This document shows positions 34,030-42,637 of a DNA stretch of 64,000 bases, piece after piece (position 1 is the stretch's first letter; each line of letters starts with the position of its first letter). The notes under the pieces were generated by a model. The model was not told the origin of the DNA. It saw only the letters and a list, made by a program, of their open reading frames with translations, and did not search any database. The stretch is taken from positions 1 through 64,000 of the forward strand of contig NZ_JABAII010000020.1 of the NCBI RefSeq assembly GCF_012641405.1, read 5' to 3'. The translations under genes and the position numbers were made by a program. Source of the DNA: Rhizobium sp. P40RR-XXII. Its GTDB lineage: Bacteria > Pseudomonadota > Alphaproteobacteria > Rhizobiales > Rhizobiaceae.

Positions 34030-34062
34030 ACCATGCTCCCGCTCCGACGAGGTCCAGAGTCA

Positions 34063-34458
34063 TTATTTGTACGTTGAATGGCAGGATTTACATTCGCTTG
34101 CCACTTCGGTGAACGTCTTGCGAAATGAGGGCTTACTTTGCGGCGCCTGGCTTGCGGCTGCTGCCATCGCTGCCAATTTCTGGAAACGAGCGCTCAAGTC
34201 TCTTTCCTTGGCGCCACCTTGGCCTCCAAACATGTCGCTCGCTGCTTGAGCTTGCGAAGCATAACGTTGCAAAACTTGCTTGGCGGCGGTGCTGTCGAAA
34301 TTGGCGAGTACGGCTTTGGCCGATGTTGTGTTGTCTCGCATATCGCCCATTATGCTTTTCAGGGAGGCTGCGAATGCCGGTCCGACCACAACGGATAGCA
34401 CAAGCGCGGCGGCGATATGGCGGCGCGAATGGATGGAAGATCGGCGAAATATTCTCAT
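34063..34458 (-). CDS. cytochrome c-prime
   Basis: The 131-residue precursor has a signal peptide with an Arg-rich start (RRHIAAALVLSVVVGPAFA) and a four-helix-bundle body with the heme motif CKSCH seven residues from the end, preceded by FRKTFTEVASE. This is the cytochrome c-prime layout; the missing sixth ligand lets such proteins bind NO and CO. ATG 34458 is chosen because the signal peptide starts there; the frame is open further upstream without a ribosome binding site. It is cotranscribed with the b561 gene. Confidence 0.88.
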   Translation of the reverse strand: MRIFRRSSIHSRRHIAAALVLSVVVGPAFAASLKSIMGDMRDNTTSAKAVLANFDSTAAKQVLQRYASQAQAASDMFGGQGGAKERDLSARFQKLAAMAAAASQAPQSKPSFRKTFTEVASECKSCHSTYK

Positions 34459-34560
34459 GAAGCTTGTCAGTCCTTTATCTTCGCGCCGAGGCGCCGGCGG
34501 GTTGCAGTGAGAAACTTGTTCTTCGCAGCGATGGGCGGATGGTGCACCCAACATGGGCGT

Positions 34561-35172
34561 CTAATGCGCGATCGCTGTGCCTTCTAATGCGATCAGCTTC
34601 CGTTCTTCATCATTCGCTTCGATAGCTCTCCAGCTGCGGTCCATCGCGTAGGCGGATGAAATTATGGGAACACCGACATGCCCATAGTAGAACGATAATT
34701 GGCCTCGCGCTCTTTGCTCGTCCAACCCGGCAATCTTTTTCATATAAAGAGCAGCAACCAGACCACTGCGATCGGCGCCCGACTGACAATGGATAAGGAT
34801 CGGTTTGGGTGCCGTGGTCATGAGCTCGACAATCTGCTGCGCGGTCCGAGGAGATATCAACTTCGAAGAAGACATGCCGAAGTCGATGTGAACTATTCCT
34901 AATCCCCTCGTCACGGCGACTTCATTGTCGTACCATGCTGTTCCGGGATGATTGCCTCTTAAATTGATGATCGTCTTGATACCGTATGTCCGTACATAGA
35001 AGGTAAGCTGGTCAGAGGTTGGTTGTGCTGAGCGATAAAGCTGACCATCGATGACCGTATGAAAATTGCCGCGCAGTTGAAGATAGCCAGTATAAACTGC
35101 GCAACTCAAGCCTGGAACGCCGATTACTAACAAGATAATGATCATCATCCGCCGAAGGCCACTTCCCGTCAT
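34561..35172 (-). CDS. membrane-anchored tyrosine/dual-specificity phosphatase-like protein
   Basis: The 203-residue protein has one N-terminal membrane helix (MMIIILLVIGVPGL) and a phosphatase domain: LYRSAQPTSDQL, IINLRGNHPG and the P-loop HCQSGADRSG (HCx5R). The general acid Asp may be in HIDFGMSSS. The active domain is probably periplasmic given positive residues before the helix. AGGAAGCA precedes the ATG. It lies 102 bp upstream of the cytochrome genes on the same strand. Confidence 0.88.
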   Translation of the reverse strand: MTGSGLRRMMIIILLVIGVPGLSCAVYTGYLQLRGNFHTVIDGQLYRSAQPTSDQLTFYVRTYGIKTIINLRGNHPGTAWYDNEVAVTRGLGIVHIDFGMSSSKLISPRTAQQIVELMTTAPKPILIHCQSGADRSGLVAALYMKKIAGLDEQRARGQLSFYYGHVGVPIISSAYAMDRSWRAIEANDEERKLIALEGTAIAH

Positions 35173-35639
35173 TGCTTCCTAAGGTTCCATTTTTCATATG
35201 CCAACATTTGATGGATCCCCCTGACGGGTACCTGAACAAGGGCGTCAATATTGTTAGAATTTGCGCTTCCGTGCTGGGAAAAGTGCCGGTGAAGGCAAGA
35301 AAATGCATATCTATGATCGTTCAAGCTTCCGCGAACATATGGGGCAATTTAATGGTTGAACAATGGAATTTCCGTGGCTGAGCTATTTCTCATGGTAAGG
35401 TAGACTTTCGCTTGGAGGCAGCATCCAGGTTATATTGATGCAGCTACCTGCTCTAACGAGAGTATAGATGATCAACTACAAGCCGAAGACGAATATCCAT
35501 AGTTGGTGGGCTTGAGCGGTTCGTAAGACAGATGGAACGGCACCAGGATCAAATAATGGCATTAAATGTCTGAAAACGGTCAACTGCGGTCGGACACGCA
35601 GGCCATTCTGCGGCAAAGCCGCAGCCAGTCTGCCGCCAG
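35173..35639. other. intergenic stretch, nothing recognisable
   Basis: A 467-bp gap between the end of the histidine kinase gene (minus strand, ending 35640) and the phosphatase gene. It must contain the phosphatase promoter. No FNR-type box or ORF with a ribosome binding site is visible. Confidence 0.35.
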
Positions 35640-36953
35640 CTAGAAAACCATGGTCGCTAGCGCTCCGCCAGACGGCAAGTTCGCCAACACGAGTTGTCCA
35701 CTATGTGCCACCATCGTTTCCAAGACAATGGAGAGACCGAGACCCAAGCCGTCCGCGCGGTCCGTCTTTCCGAACAATCCGCCGCCCTCGCTCAAGCGCC
35801 TGTTGGTGAAACCGGGACCTTGATCGGCAACGCTGATACGCGCGTTGAATACAGCGATCGTAATCACGCCGTTCTCCGGACTATGATGCAGTGCGTTTTC
35901 AACCAAGTTGCGCAGCGCTCGAAATATGAAATCCTTGGCGCCACTGATGCGAACGGGGCCGTTCTCGATCTTTAGCTCGATATTGCGACCGGCTTCAATG
36001 ATTATGGGTGCCAGATAGCGGGCGACTTCGGTGGCCACGCCTCCGAGATCGACCAAGTCGGCCGCCTCATAGTGGAGCGTGCCTACGCGCACGCGATCGA
36101 TGAGTTGCGTTATGACACGTTCGATGTCCTCGAAATCTCTTTCGACCGCGCGTGCGATTTGGTCTTGGGATAGGGACAGCCGTGTCTTGGCGATGGCAAG
36201 AGGTGTGCGCAGTTCATGAGCCAGTTGCCCGGAGAAGCGCTCCAACGAAAGGAAGCCGCTTTGCAGGCGGTCAAGGGCGGCGTTAACCGATCTGATCAAG
36301 GCCAGAACGTCATCGGGCATCCCACTCTCGGTTAAGCGTGTCGCAATGCTCGACGGGCCAATTCGAGCTGCTTCTTGGGCTGCCGTGCGCAGAGGCTTCA
36401 GTGCAAGACCAAGGACAGCAATGTTCGTCGCGAGCAGCGCAAGGACAAACGGGATCCAGATCCAGGCGATATCCCTGACGAACTCCTCGAGGACGCTGTC
36501 GAAGATCACATGCGCTTTGGGAAAGGCAACTTGTATGGCCTGCGCGGGGCTTGGCGCGGCGATTGGGATGGAAATACCGAAAAGTGCCTCGTGTCCCTCA
36601 TGAGATGGAAGCTCGAAATACTGAGTTCTCTCGCTGGCATAAGGAATTAGCGGTTCCTGCGGACCGGAAGATTCGATAATCCGTCCATCACGTCCCAAGA
36701 TCGCATACTGACCACGAAGTTCGCGAATGCGCGCCTTGACGGCGCTTGCATGGGGACTTGAAAGTGGCGGATCCGTAGATAAAACCTGCCGCAGATCTGC
36801 GGCAAACGTCGAAAGCGTTTCTTCCCGGAAGGTGTCATTGGAGGCTTGGAAGCGGATATATAAAAACACGATGCTTGCGCAAATCGCAACGAGGGCGACG
36901 ATAGACATCGCCAGCACCAATCGCTGCAGGAGCGTCAATCGTCGCCCCTTCAC
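35640..36953 (-). CDS. sensor histidine kinase
   Basis: The 437-residue kinase has membrane helices at about 12-32 and 163-188 with a 130-residue periplasmic sensor between them, a HAMP-like linker, H-box FSGQLAHELRTPLAIAKTRL, N-box LRNLVENALHHS, G1 ISVADQGPGF and G2 GLGLGLSIVLETM. Its start overlaps the response regulator stop by four bases. Together they form a two-component system of the OmpR class; the target is unknown, and the phosphatase-cytochrome cluster downstream is one candidate. Confidence 0.93.
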   Translation of the reverse strand: MKGRRLTLLQRLVLAMSIVALVAICASIVFLYIRFQASNDTFREETLSTFAADLRQVLSTDPPLSSPHASAVKARIRELRGQYAILGRDGRIIESSGPQEPLIPYASERTQYFELPSHEGHEALFGISIPIAAPSPAQAIQVAFPKAHVIFDSVLEEFVRDIAWIWIPFVLALLATNIAVLGLALKPLRTAAQEAARIGPSSIATRLTESGMPDDVLALIRSVNAALDRLQSGFLSLERFSGQLAHELRTPLAIAKTRLSLSQDQIARAVERDFEDIERVITQLIDRVRVGTLHYEAADLVDLGGVATEVARYLAPIIIEAGRNIELKIENGPVRISGAKDFIFRALRNLVENALHHSPENGVITIAVFNARISVADQGPGFTNRRLSEGGGLFGKTDRADGLGLGLSIVLETMVAHSGQLVLANLPSGGALATMVF

Positions 36954-37627
36954 GACCGCTTTTCCATAAGCATATAGCCAATGCCGCGCATATTGTGAAT
37001 ATACAGGGCCGATCCGGCCCCCTGAAGCTTCTTGCGCAACCGGTGCAGCAAAACCTCGATGGCATTGGAGCTAAGCTCGTCGCCGAAGCCATAGATTGCC
37101 TCTTCGACCTCCGCCTTCGACAATACGTGGTTGGGACGCCGTAAGAAGAGATGCAGAGCGGCGAACTCACGACGACTGAGGGCAAGGGGCGTTTCGCCGA
37201 CGGAGGCTGAATACTGGCTGGGATCGAAAATGACGTCACCCTGCTGTAGGATCGTGCCGTGACGAGGTTGACCACGACGCATGATTGCGCGCAAACGGGA
37301 GATGAGCACACCCATGACGAAGGGCTTGCAAAGATAGTCGTCGGCACCGCTATCGAGAGCATCGATAATCGAACTCGACGCATCGCGCGCGGTCAGGATG
37401 AGAAGTGGAGTCGATGGCGCCGCTTTTCGCAATGGTTCGATTAGTGTGAGGCCGTCACGGTCCGGCAAGCCGAGGTCTAGTATGATGGAATCATAGTCGA
37501 CCGTCGCCGCAGCCTCTTCGGCATCATGTGCGTTGGAGACGTGATCGACCGTAAAGCCGTGTGAACGCATGGCATCATGCGTTACCGCAGCCAATTTTAC
37601 GTTGTCTTCTACTAATAACACACGCAT
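36950..37627 (-). CDS. OmpR-family response regulator
   Basis: A 225-residue regulator: acidic pair VEDNVK, phospho-acceptor Asp in YDSIILDLGLPDRDG, ILTARD and LCKPFVMGV, then a winged helix with SNAIEVLLHRLRKKL and GIGYMLMEKR. It is closely similar in plan to the regulator at 10463. First gene of the pair with the kinase. The Shine-Dalgarno is weak. Confidence 0.92.
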   Translation of the reverse strand: MRVLLVEDNVKLAAVTHDAMRSHGFTVDHVSNAHDAEEAAATVDYDSIILDLGLPDRDGLTLIEPLRKAAPSTPLLILTARDASSSIIDALDSGADDYLCKPFVMGVLISRLRAIMRRGQPRHGTILQQGDVIFDPSQYSASVGETPLALSRREFAALHLFLRRPNHVLSKAEVEEAIYGFGDELSSNAIEVLLHRLRKKLQGAGSALYIHNMRGIGYMLMEKRS

Positions 37628-38172
37628 GAAATAACCAGTCTAGTTTGATGGAACGAAAGCGGGCACTAGCATTTGGATCTTCCACACTCGTCGCATCGCT
37701 ATCTTTTGGATGATGCCGCCTACCCATTGGGGGGTGCGTTGCTTGCGGGCACTTGCGACCTGGAACCCGCGACGGGCAACGACTGCGCTAGCCAGCAGAA
37801 GAATGCCAACCTCAGCAAAGGACGTGCGTGCATAAGGCGTCATCAATGGAATCATAAGTTCGTACGTAGTGTTTCAAACGATCAAGCGCCTTCATATGGG
37901 GTTCTCCGTATGAGTACGGCTTTAATCCACAATCACGTCCGTTGAACACGGGACGGATCGTTCGAACCGCGGCCCAACTTAGTGTGCGTTACTGTCACCA
38001 GCCTGAAAATGATGGCGTCATACTTCTGGAGCAGATGTCCCTAGCAGGAGCCTTCAATAGGCGCGAATTGGGTACCAGAAGACGAGGGATCGGGACAAAT
38101 TCCATCTTTTCGCCGAGATTTTGTAAGCGTGCGGTAAGCCGAACTCAACATGTTCGCTCGGATGAGACGGTG
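37628..38172. other. intergenic stretch between divergent genes
   Basis: A 545-bp gap holding the promoters of the response regulator and the first glycosyltransferase. The glycosyltransferase frame is open back to 37942, but that part has no similarity to the family and no ribosome binding site, so it is left out. Confidence 0.4.
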
Positions 38173-39057
38173 ATGTCGCCGCCTCGGAGTGGATGCGACA
38201 TGGTAAGCACAAGGCAAGGCGAAGCGTCGCTGACGGTCTTTTTGATCAATCTTGATCGCGCGGTCGACCGGCTGGTTGCCATGCAACAGAAACTTGGGTG
38301 CATCGGCCTGCACGCTCAACGAGTATCGGCGGTCGATGGTGCTGCCCTCGACTTTCCGATCAGGGACTTCAACGAGGTTGCGTTCCGTTTCAAGCATGGC
38401 CGCCGGCGCAATCCCGCCGAAGTCGGTTGCTATCTGAGCCATATAGAATGTGCTCGGCGCCTTCTTGCCTCGAATAGCGAGTTCGCTCTGGTGCTTGAGG
38501 ATGATCTCGAGTTTCCGGACGACTTTGCGGAACTTCTGGATGCGACGCTCCAACAGAACGAGAAATGGGACATCTTGCGCCTTTCGACGGTCAGCGACGG
38601 ACGAAAGTTTCGCTTTTCCAGGCTGACCAAAACTCGAAGTCTGGCGGTCGCATTGACACGCGAAAAAGGCTCAGGCGCCTATATCATCAATCGACGCGCG
38701 GCACATTGGTTTGTCGAAAAGCTCGTGCCTATGCAATTGCCCTTCGACTTGGCATTCGACCTTGAATTCTTTGGCGGATTGAAGTCAGCTTTTGTCGTAC
38801 CCGTCCCCGTGGATCAGCAATTGGACCTGCCCTCGCAAATCCAGGGAAGGCGCCGGCGCTATCATAGATCGCGAGGACATTACTTGACGGTGATGCCCTA
38901 TCGAATCTTCATTGAGACCATACGATTGCCGGCGCGGCTTATGTGCCTCGTCGGCCATCTGACATGTGCGCGAATGACAGAAGAAACATTCAGCGGGCAG
39001 ACAAGCCAGACCGAAAAGATATCCGCTCCAGACAGCTCGGCAAGGCGGATCGGCTAG
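38173..39057 (+). CDS. family 25 glycosyltransferase (LPS type)
   Basis: The 294-residue protein begins the GT25 fold with TVFLINLDRAVDRLVAM, then RVSAVDGA, PAEVGCYLSHIECARRLL, ALVLEDDLEFPDDF with the metal-binding EDD triad, and YIINRRAAHWFV. GT25 enzymes add galactose or similar sugars to lipooligosaccharide. The tail after 270 is polar. Start ATG 38173 or 38200 (the latter with GGAG ten bases before it) cannot be separated. It is followed after five bases by a second GT25 gene, so the two are one unit. Confidence 0.85.
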   Translation: MSPPRSGCDMVSTRQGEASLTVFLINLDRAVDRLVAMQQKLGCIGLHAQRVSAVDGAALDFPIRDFNEVAFRFKHGRRRNPAEVGCYLSHIECARRLLASNSEFALVLEDDLEFPDDFAELLDATLQQNEKWDILRLSTVSDGRKFRFSRLTKTRSLAVALTREKGSGAYIINRRAAHWFVEKLVPMQLPFDLAFDLEFFGGLKSAFVVPVPVDQQLDLPSQIQGRRRRYHRSRGHYLTVMPYRIFIETIRLPARLMCLVGHLTCARMTEETFSGQTSQTEKISAPDSSARRIG

Positions 39058-39062
39058 ATGCG

Positions 39063-39803
39063 ATGAGGTTAGGTGTTTACGTCATCAATCTGGATAGGTC
39101 GGTGGAGCGATGGAATATCATATGTTCCAGGGCAGCAAAACATGGCATCGACATCGTCAGGGTGAGTGCTACCGACGGGCGCAATCTATCGCAGAAGGAA
39201 TTTCGCGATGTCGATTGGAAGGGTTTCGCCAGGCACGGCGGACGCGCAATTCTTGCGGGAGAATATGGTTGCTATCGCAGCCATCTCAGATGCCTTGCCA
39301 GCTTTCTCGAAAGCGATTTCGATGCAGCGTTGGTCATGGAGGATGACATCGATGTCTCCGGCGACCTGCTTGACAGGACGACGGCCATTCTTGCTGTCGT
39401 TCCAAGCGCGGATGTCGTGAAATTGTTTAATCACAGAAGTCACGGATTTCTCGGCGTCGCGATAAGTGATTTCGGCGATGAAGTCGGTCGTTGCCTGCAT
39501 GGGCCGCAAGGCTCGGCAGCTTGTTATGTTATCACTAGGCGCGGCGCGCAGATCGCACTTCCATTCCTGAGAATTATGAGCTTCCCCTTCGATGTGGCGC
39601 TGGAGCGAGGATGGCACCACGGCCTAAATGTCATGAGTGTCCGCGAAAACGTCGTAAACTTAATGAGCTCTAGCCATACCAGTTTGATTGGAAAGCGGGC
39701 AGATTATAATCATGTGAAATTCGTCGGCGCGAAACGCCTGCCCACGCACCTCTTGCGCCTTGCCGAATATTATCGGCGGATTCGCTACGTATTGGAAATT
39801 TAG
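39063..39803 (+). CDS. family 25 glycosyltransferase (LPS type)
   Basis: The 246-residue enzyme reads GVYVINLDRSVERWN, VSATDGRN, AGEYGCYRSHLRCLA, ALVMEDDIDVSGDL and CYVITRRGAQIAL, the same order as the gene before it but only moderately alike. The EDD triad is present. ATG 39063 lies five bases after the upstream stop; the longer frame from 38943 overlaps the first gene and is unlikely. The pair probably modifies surface polysaccharide; acceptor unknown. Confidence 0.85.
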   Translation: MRLGVYVINLDRSVERWNIICSRAAKHGIDIVRVSATDGRNLSQKEFRDVDWKGFARHGGRAILAGEYGCYRSHLRCLASFLESDFDAALVMEDDIDVSGDLLDRTTAILAVVPSADVVKLFNHRSHGFLGVAISDFGDEVGRCLHGPQGSAACYVITRRGAQIALPFLRIMSFPFDVALERGWHHGLNVMSVRENVVNLMSSSHTSLIGKRADYNHVKFVGAKRLPTHLLRLAEYYRRIRYVLEI

Positions 39804-39841
39804 GTAACCAGCCGCAGCTCGGTCTATTTTCTTCGCTATTG

Positions 39842-40498
39842 TCAACGTTTGGTCGCGCCAACCACCAGTCCACGGATGCCAAATGGCAGCGGAACCGGCT
39901 CGACCGTCATGTCGTCCCGCATAAAGCCGGCGCTCGCAAGCATTTCAACAATATCATCAGGTCCGAAGATGCGGTGGTTCTCTTCTTCGCAAAAGGGCCA
40001 TCGCTTCATAGTTTCCTTGTCAGTCGCATACATGGCGATGCGACCGCCTGATCTTAATACGCGGTAGCATTCCGCGATATCGCGGCCAGCCCGATCGAAG
40101 AAGTAGATAACGTTGACGAGAAGGATACGATCGAAGAAACCCTCTGGAAACTCCAGGGGAGAAAATCGCCCGGCCTGCAAATCGAGCCTTCCGGCCGCTA
40201 TTTGCCGCCGATTTTTCCGTCGCGCCATGGTGAGCATGGCTTCGGAATGTTCGATCGCGACCACCTTGCCATTCGCGGCAAGACGGCAAAGGCGCGCAAG
40301 GCTGCGTCCTGCACCGAAGCCCAGTTCGAGTACGCGGTCGGAGGCTTGCACCTCCAAAGCCTTAACAGCTAGCCTATATGGCTGCCGATTGACGATGGTC
40401 ATGAACCGACCGACCCATGGGCCGAAAAAACCTTCCGGACACCGTAATTGGCGTCCGGTGGCGGACCAGATTCCGCGTCTATGTGCTGGCATGCTCAT
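39842..40498 (-). CDS. SAM-dependent methyltransferase (class I)
   Basis: The 218-residue protein has a class I fold: VLELGFGAGRSLARLC (motif I), VVAIEHSEAMLTMA (motif II acid), FDRILLVNVIYFF and YRVLRSGGRIAMYATD. It is the last gene of the six-gene operon and its ATG overlaps the TPR gene stop (ATGA). Substrate unknown; a product of the upstream adenylating and redox enzymes is plausible. Confidence 0.86.
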   Translation of the reverse strand: MSMPAHRRGIWSATGRQLRCPEGFFGPWVGRFMTIVNRQPYRLAVKALEVQASDRVLELGFGAGRSLARLCRLAANGKVVAIEHSEAMLTMARRKNRRQIAAGRLDLQAGRFSPLEFPEGFFDRILLVNVIYFFDRAGRDIAECYRVLRSGGRIAMYATDKETMKRWPFCEEENHRIFGPDDIVEMLASAGFMRDDMTVEPVPLPFGIRGLVVGATKR

Positions 40499-41157
40499 GC
40501 TTTGGCTTTAATCTTGCCGATGAGCTGTTCGATGACCAGCCGACGGTTATGATCCCAAAGGGGGCGATCCTGGCTCGGTGGAATCTTCAAGGCCTGCTGC
40601 AGAACGGCTTCCGCTTTCGGATATTCATGTTGTTCGTAGAGAAAATCTCCGTAGAAATACTGCGTGTCGAGGCCTTGGGGAGCGCTGCGGACCGCCTCTT
40701 CCAGCAGTGCACGCGCCTTCTTCGTATCGCCAAAGCCCAGCGGAAAACCTGGCACCCGATAGTAAAGGACCGCAAGACTGGTCGGCGCACCCGCATCGAG
40801 CGCTCGTGGGTCGATGTCATAGGCTTTCTGCAGAATGTCCCTGGCGCGCTTGGCGAGTGTCAGGGCTGAAAACGCACTGGCCATCGAGGCGCGTTCGCTG
40901 GTGATGATGCCGTCCCAGATCAACGCTTCAGCATGATTGGGGTATTTGGTTGCGAGCTGATCGGCGTCCTGGCCGAGCTGGTTCATCAGCATGGTCTGTT
41001 TGTCGCCAGCACGCATCGTGAATTTGAGCGTTTCCCATTGACCGCGGACCTTGGCGATGTCGGAATTCATTTCCGAAATCTCGTCGGCCCGTAGGGCTGG
41101 CGCGAGAGTGGTGAGGAAAAGCGCTCCGATTGCCAACAGCGTCCTAATTTTGGACAT
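40495..41157 (-). CDS. secreted TPR-like protein
   Basis: A 220-residue protein with a signal peptide (KIRTLLAIGALFLTTLAPALRA) and helical repeats of TPR type, including ARALLEEAVRSAPQGLDTQYF and YPKAEAVLQQALKIPP. A block DAGAPTSLAVLYYRVPGFPLG fits proteins annotated as TPR proteins beside thermostable-hemolysin clusters. ATG 41157 follows GAAAGGAGGCAGTCC. It overlaps the SDR gene end by 14 bp and the methyltransferase start by 4 bp. A periplasmic partner in an otherwise cytosolic pathway is odd. Confidence 0.8.
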   Translation of the reverse strand: MSKIRTLLAIGALFLTTLAPALRADEISEMNSDIAKVRGQWETLKFTMRAGDKQTMLMNQLGQDADQLATKYPNHAEALIWDGIITSERASMASAFSALTLAKRARDILQKAYDIDPRALDAGAPTSLAVLYYRVPGFPLGFGDTKKARALLEEAVRSAPQGLDTQYFYGDFLYEQHEYPKAEAVLQQALKIPPSQDRPLWDHNRRLVIEQLIGKIKAKA

Positions 41158-41959
41158 GGACTGCCTCCTTTCGAGTCTGTTTTTCGTGTGAGATGGATGA
41201 TTGTCTGGGCGGTCTCGCAACGGCCCGATCGATTACCCGAGGGGCGATCGACTGTATCAGCAAGAAGAGTCTCTCCGACGCAGACGGGTATACAACGTCC
41301 TTGTCGAGATCCACCGCGTCCCAAATCTGAGTGGCAACTCGCTCAGGCGCATCCAGCTTCGAGCCAGCGGCTGCATCCAGCGCCACTGCGGCGCCGTCCG
41401 TGTCGGTGGCTCGTGGAGCAGCATAGGTTACGGCAATGCCGATGCCTCGCAATTCCCGGCGCAAGGCAACGGAAAAACCCTTCATGGCGGCTTTCGAGGT
41501 GGAATAGGTGGCAAATCGAGGAAACGGTATTTCTCCGAACATCGATCCGATGTTAACGATCCTCGGCAGCGTGCCCTCCTTCAAAAGAGGGATAAGCTGT
41601 CGCGTGAGCAAGATCGGCGCGATGACGTTCGTCACGACAAGCGCCTCGATCTGGGCCGGATCGGTTAATTCGAGCGGGCCGGATAAGATCAGACCCGCAT
41701 TGTTAACGAGAATGTCGACCCCGTTCCACCGTCGTAACAACAGTTCCTCGATGCCTATACGATCCGTGTTGATGGTAACATCCGCCGTAAGTTGCAGATG
41801 CTGGCTTCCAGGCAAAAGGCGCATGGTTTCATCCAGCTTGTCCTTGCGCCGGCCGCAGATACAGACATGCGCGCCGCGTCGTGAGGCGTCTATCGCGAGC
41901 GCTCGACCAATGCCCGAACCTGCCCCCGTTATGAGGATGCGTTTGCCTTTAAGCGGCAT
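41144..41959 (-). CDS. short-chain dehydrogenase/reductase
   Basis: The 271-residue enzyme is a classical SDR: ILITGAGSGIGRALAI (cofactor loop), CGRRKDKL (Arg pair suggests NADPH), LVNNAGLIL, IVNIGSMFGEI with catalytic Ser, and YSTSKAAMKG with Tyr and Lys. After 240 there is a C-terminal helix RLFLLIQSIAP that may touch the membrane. The start overlaps the heme-oxygenase-like gene by 11 bp. It would reduce a keto or aldehyde group in the operon's pathway (inference). Confidence 0.9.
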   Translation of the reverse strand: MPLKGKRILITGAGSGIGRALAIDASRRGAHVCICGRRKDKLDETMRLLPGSQHLQLTADVTINTDRIGIEELLLRRWNGVDILVNNAGLILSGPLELTDPAQIEALVVTNVIAPILLTRQLIPLLKEGTLPRIVNIGSMFGEIPFPRFATYSTSKAAMKGFSVALRRELRGIGIAVTYAAPRATDTDGAAVALDAAAGSKLDAPERVATQIWDAVDLDKDVVYPSASERLFLLIQSIAPRVIDRAVARPPRQSSISHEKQTRKEAVHVQN

Positions 41960-42617
41960 GTCGTAAGTCCGCCCGTTCACCGAGTTCATGGAAGATCGCG
42001 CCGTAAAGGCGGTAGAACATTTTCGATTGGGCGACGACCAGATCTTGGATGGCCCGATCCTCGAAGCCATTGATCATCGACCTGAAGAATGCGACATGCT
42101 CCTGATCGAGAGCTCCATGCGAGCGCAGGTAGGAAAAACCGATGTCGTCGGATATGCCGAATTTTGCCCTCAGACTATTAGCAAGCTGATCGGCCAGCAA
42201 AACCGACATGCCTTCCAGCACATGAACGCTGCCAAGCATGGCATAGGGGCTGATATGCTCTATAGCGTAATATGCATAGGCAACCATGATCCTGCAGGCA
42301 GGACCGGCTTCGCCGGCTGCGACGGCAGCGGCATCGCCGCCGAGTGCTTGAATGTCGTCGAGGATCCATTTTTCATGGCCTCGTTCCTCTTCCATATATT
42401 CGACGAGTGCGTCCTGATAGCGCTCGTCGTGTGTTCTGGAAGCAGCCAAAGCAAGAAGCGGGAAAGTGTGTTTTACGTGGTGGTAGGCCTGCGTGAGAAA
42501 CGCGATGTAGGTCTGTCTCGGGGCACCGTGTCGCACGCTGTGCGAAACAAGTGGAATATGCAGGAATCCTTCGCGCTCTGCGGTCGTTTCTGCAATCAGC
42601 CGATCATAGAATGTCAT
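41949..42617 (-). CDS. heme-oxygenase-like (TenA/HDO-type) iron-dependent enzyme
   Basis: The 222-residue all-helical protein belongs to the iron-containing redox enzyme group with heme-oxygenase-like fold. Candidate iron ligands are in YMEEERGHEKWILDD (E, E, H), VLEGMSVLLADQL (E) and HGALDQEHVAFF (H, D, H), the E/D-H pattern of HDO oxidases such as UndA and related enzymes. No thiamin-binding TenA Cys is seen at the usual place. AAGGACATCGC precedes ATG 42617. It sits between the adenylating enzyme and SDR genes. Confidence 0.8.
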   Translation of the reverse strand: MTFYDRLIAETTAEREGFLHIPLVSHSVRHGAPRQTYIAFLTQAYHHVKHTFPLLALAASRTHDERYQDALVEYMEEERGHEKWILDDIQALGGDAAAVAAGEAGPACRIMVAYAYYAIEHISPYAMLGSVHVLEGMSVLLADQLANSLRAKFGISDDIGFSYLRSHGALDQEHVAFFRSMINGFEDRAIQDLVVAQSKMFYRLYGAIFHELGERADLRHAA

Positions 42618-42637
42618 GCGATGTCCTTTCATTCGGT

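Noticed and set aside
37942..38172. N-terminal extension of the first GT25 protein
   Set aside because: No similarity to the family and no ribosome binding site; likely non-coding.
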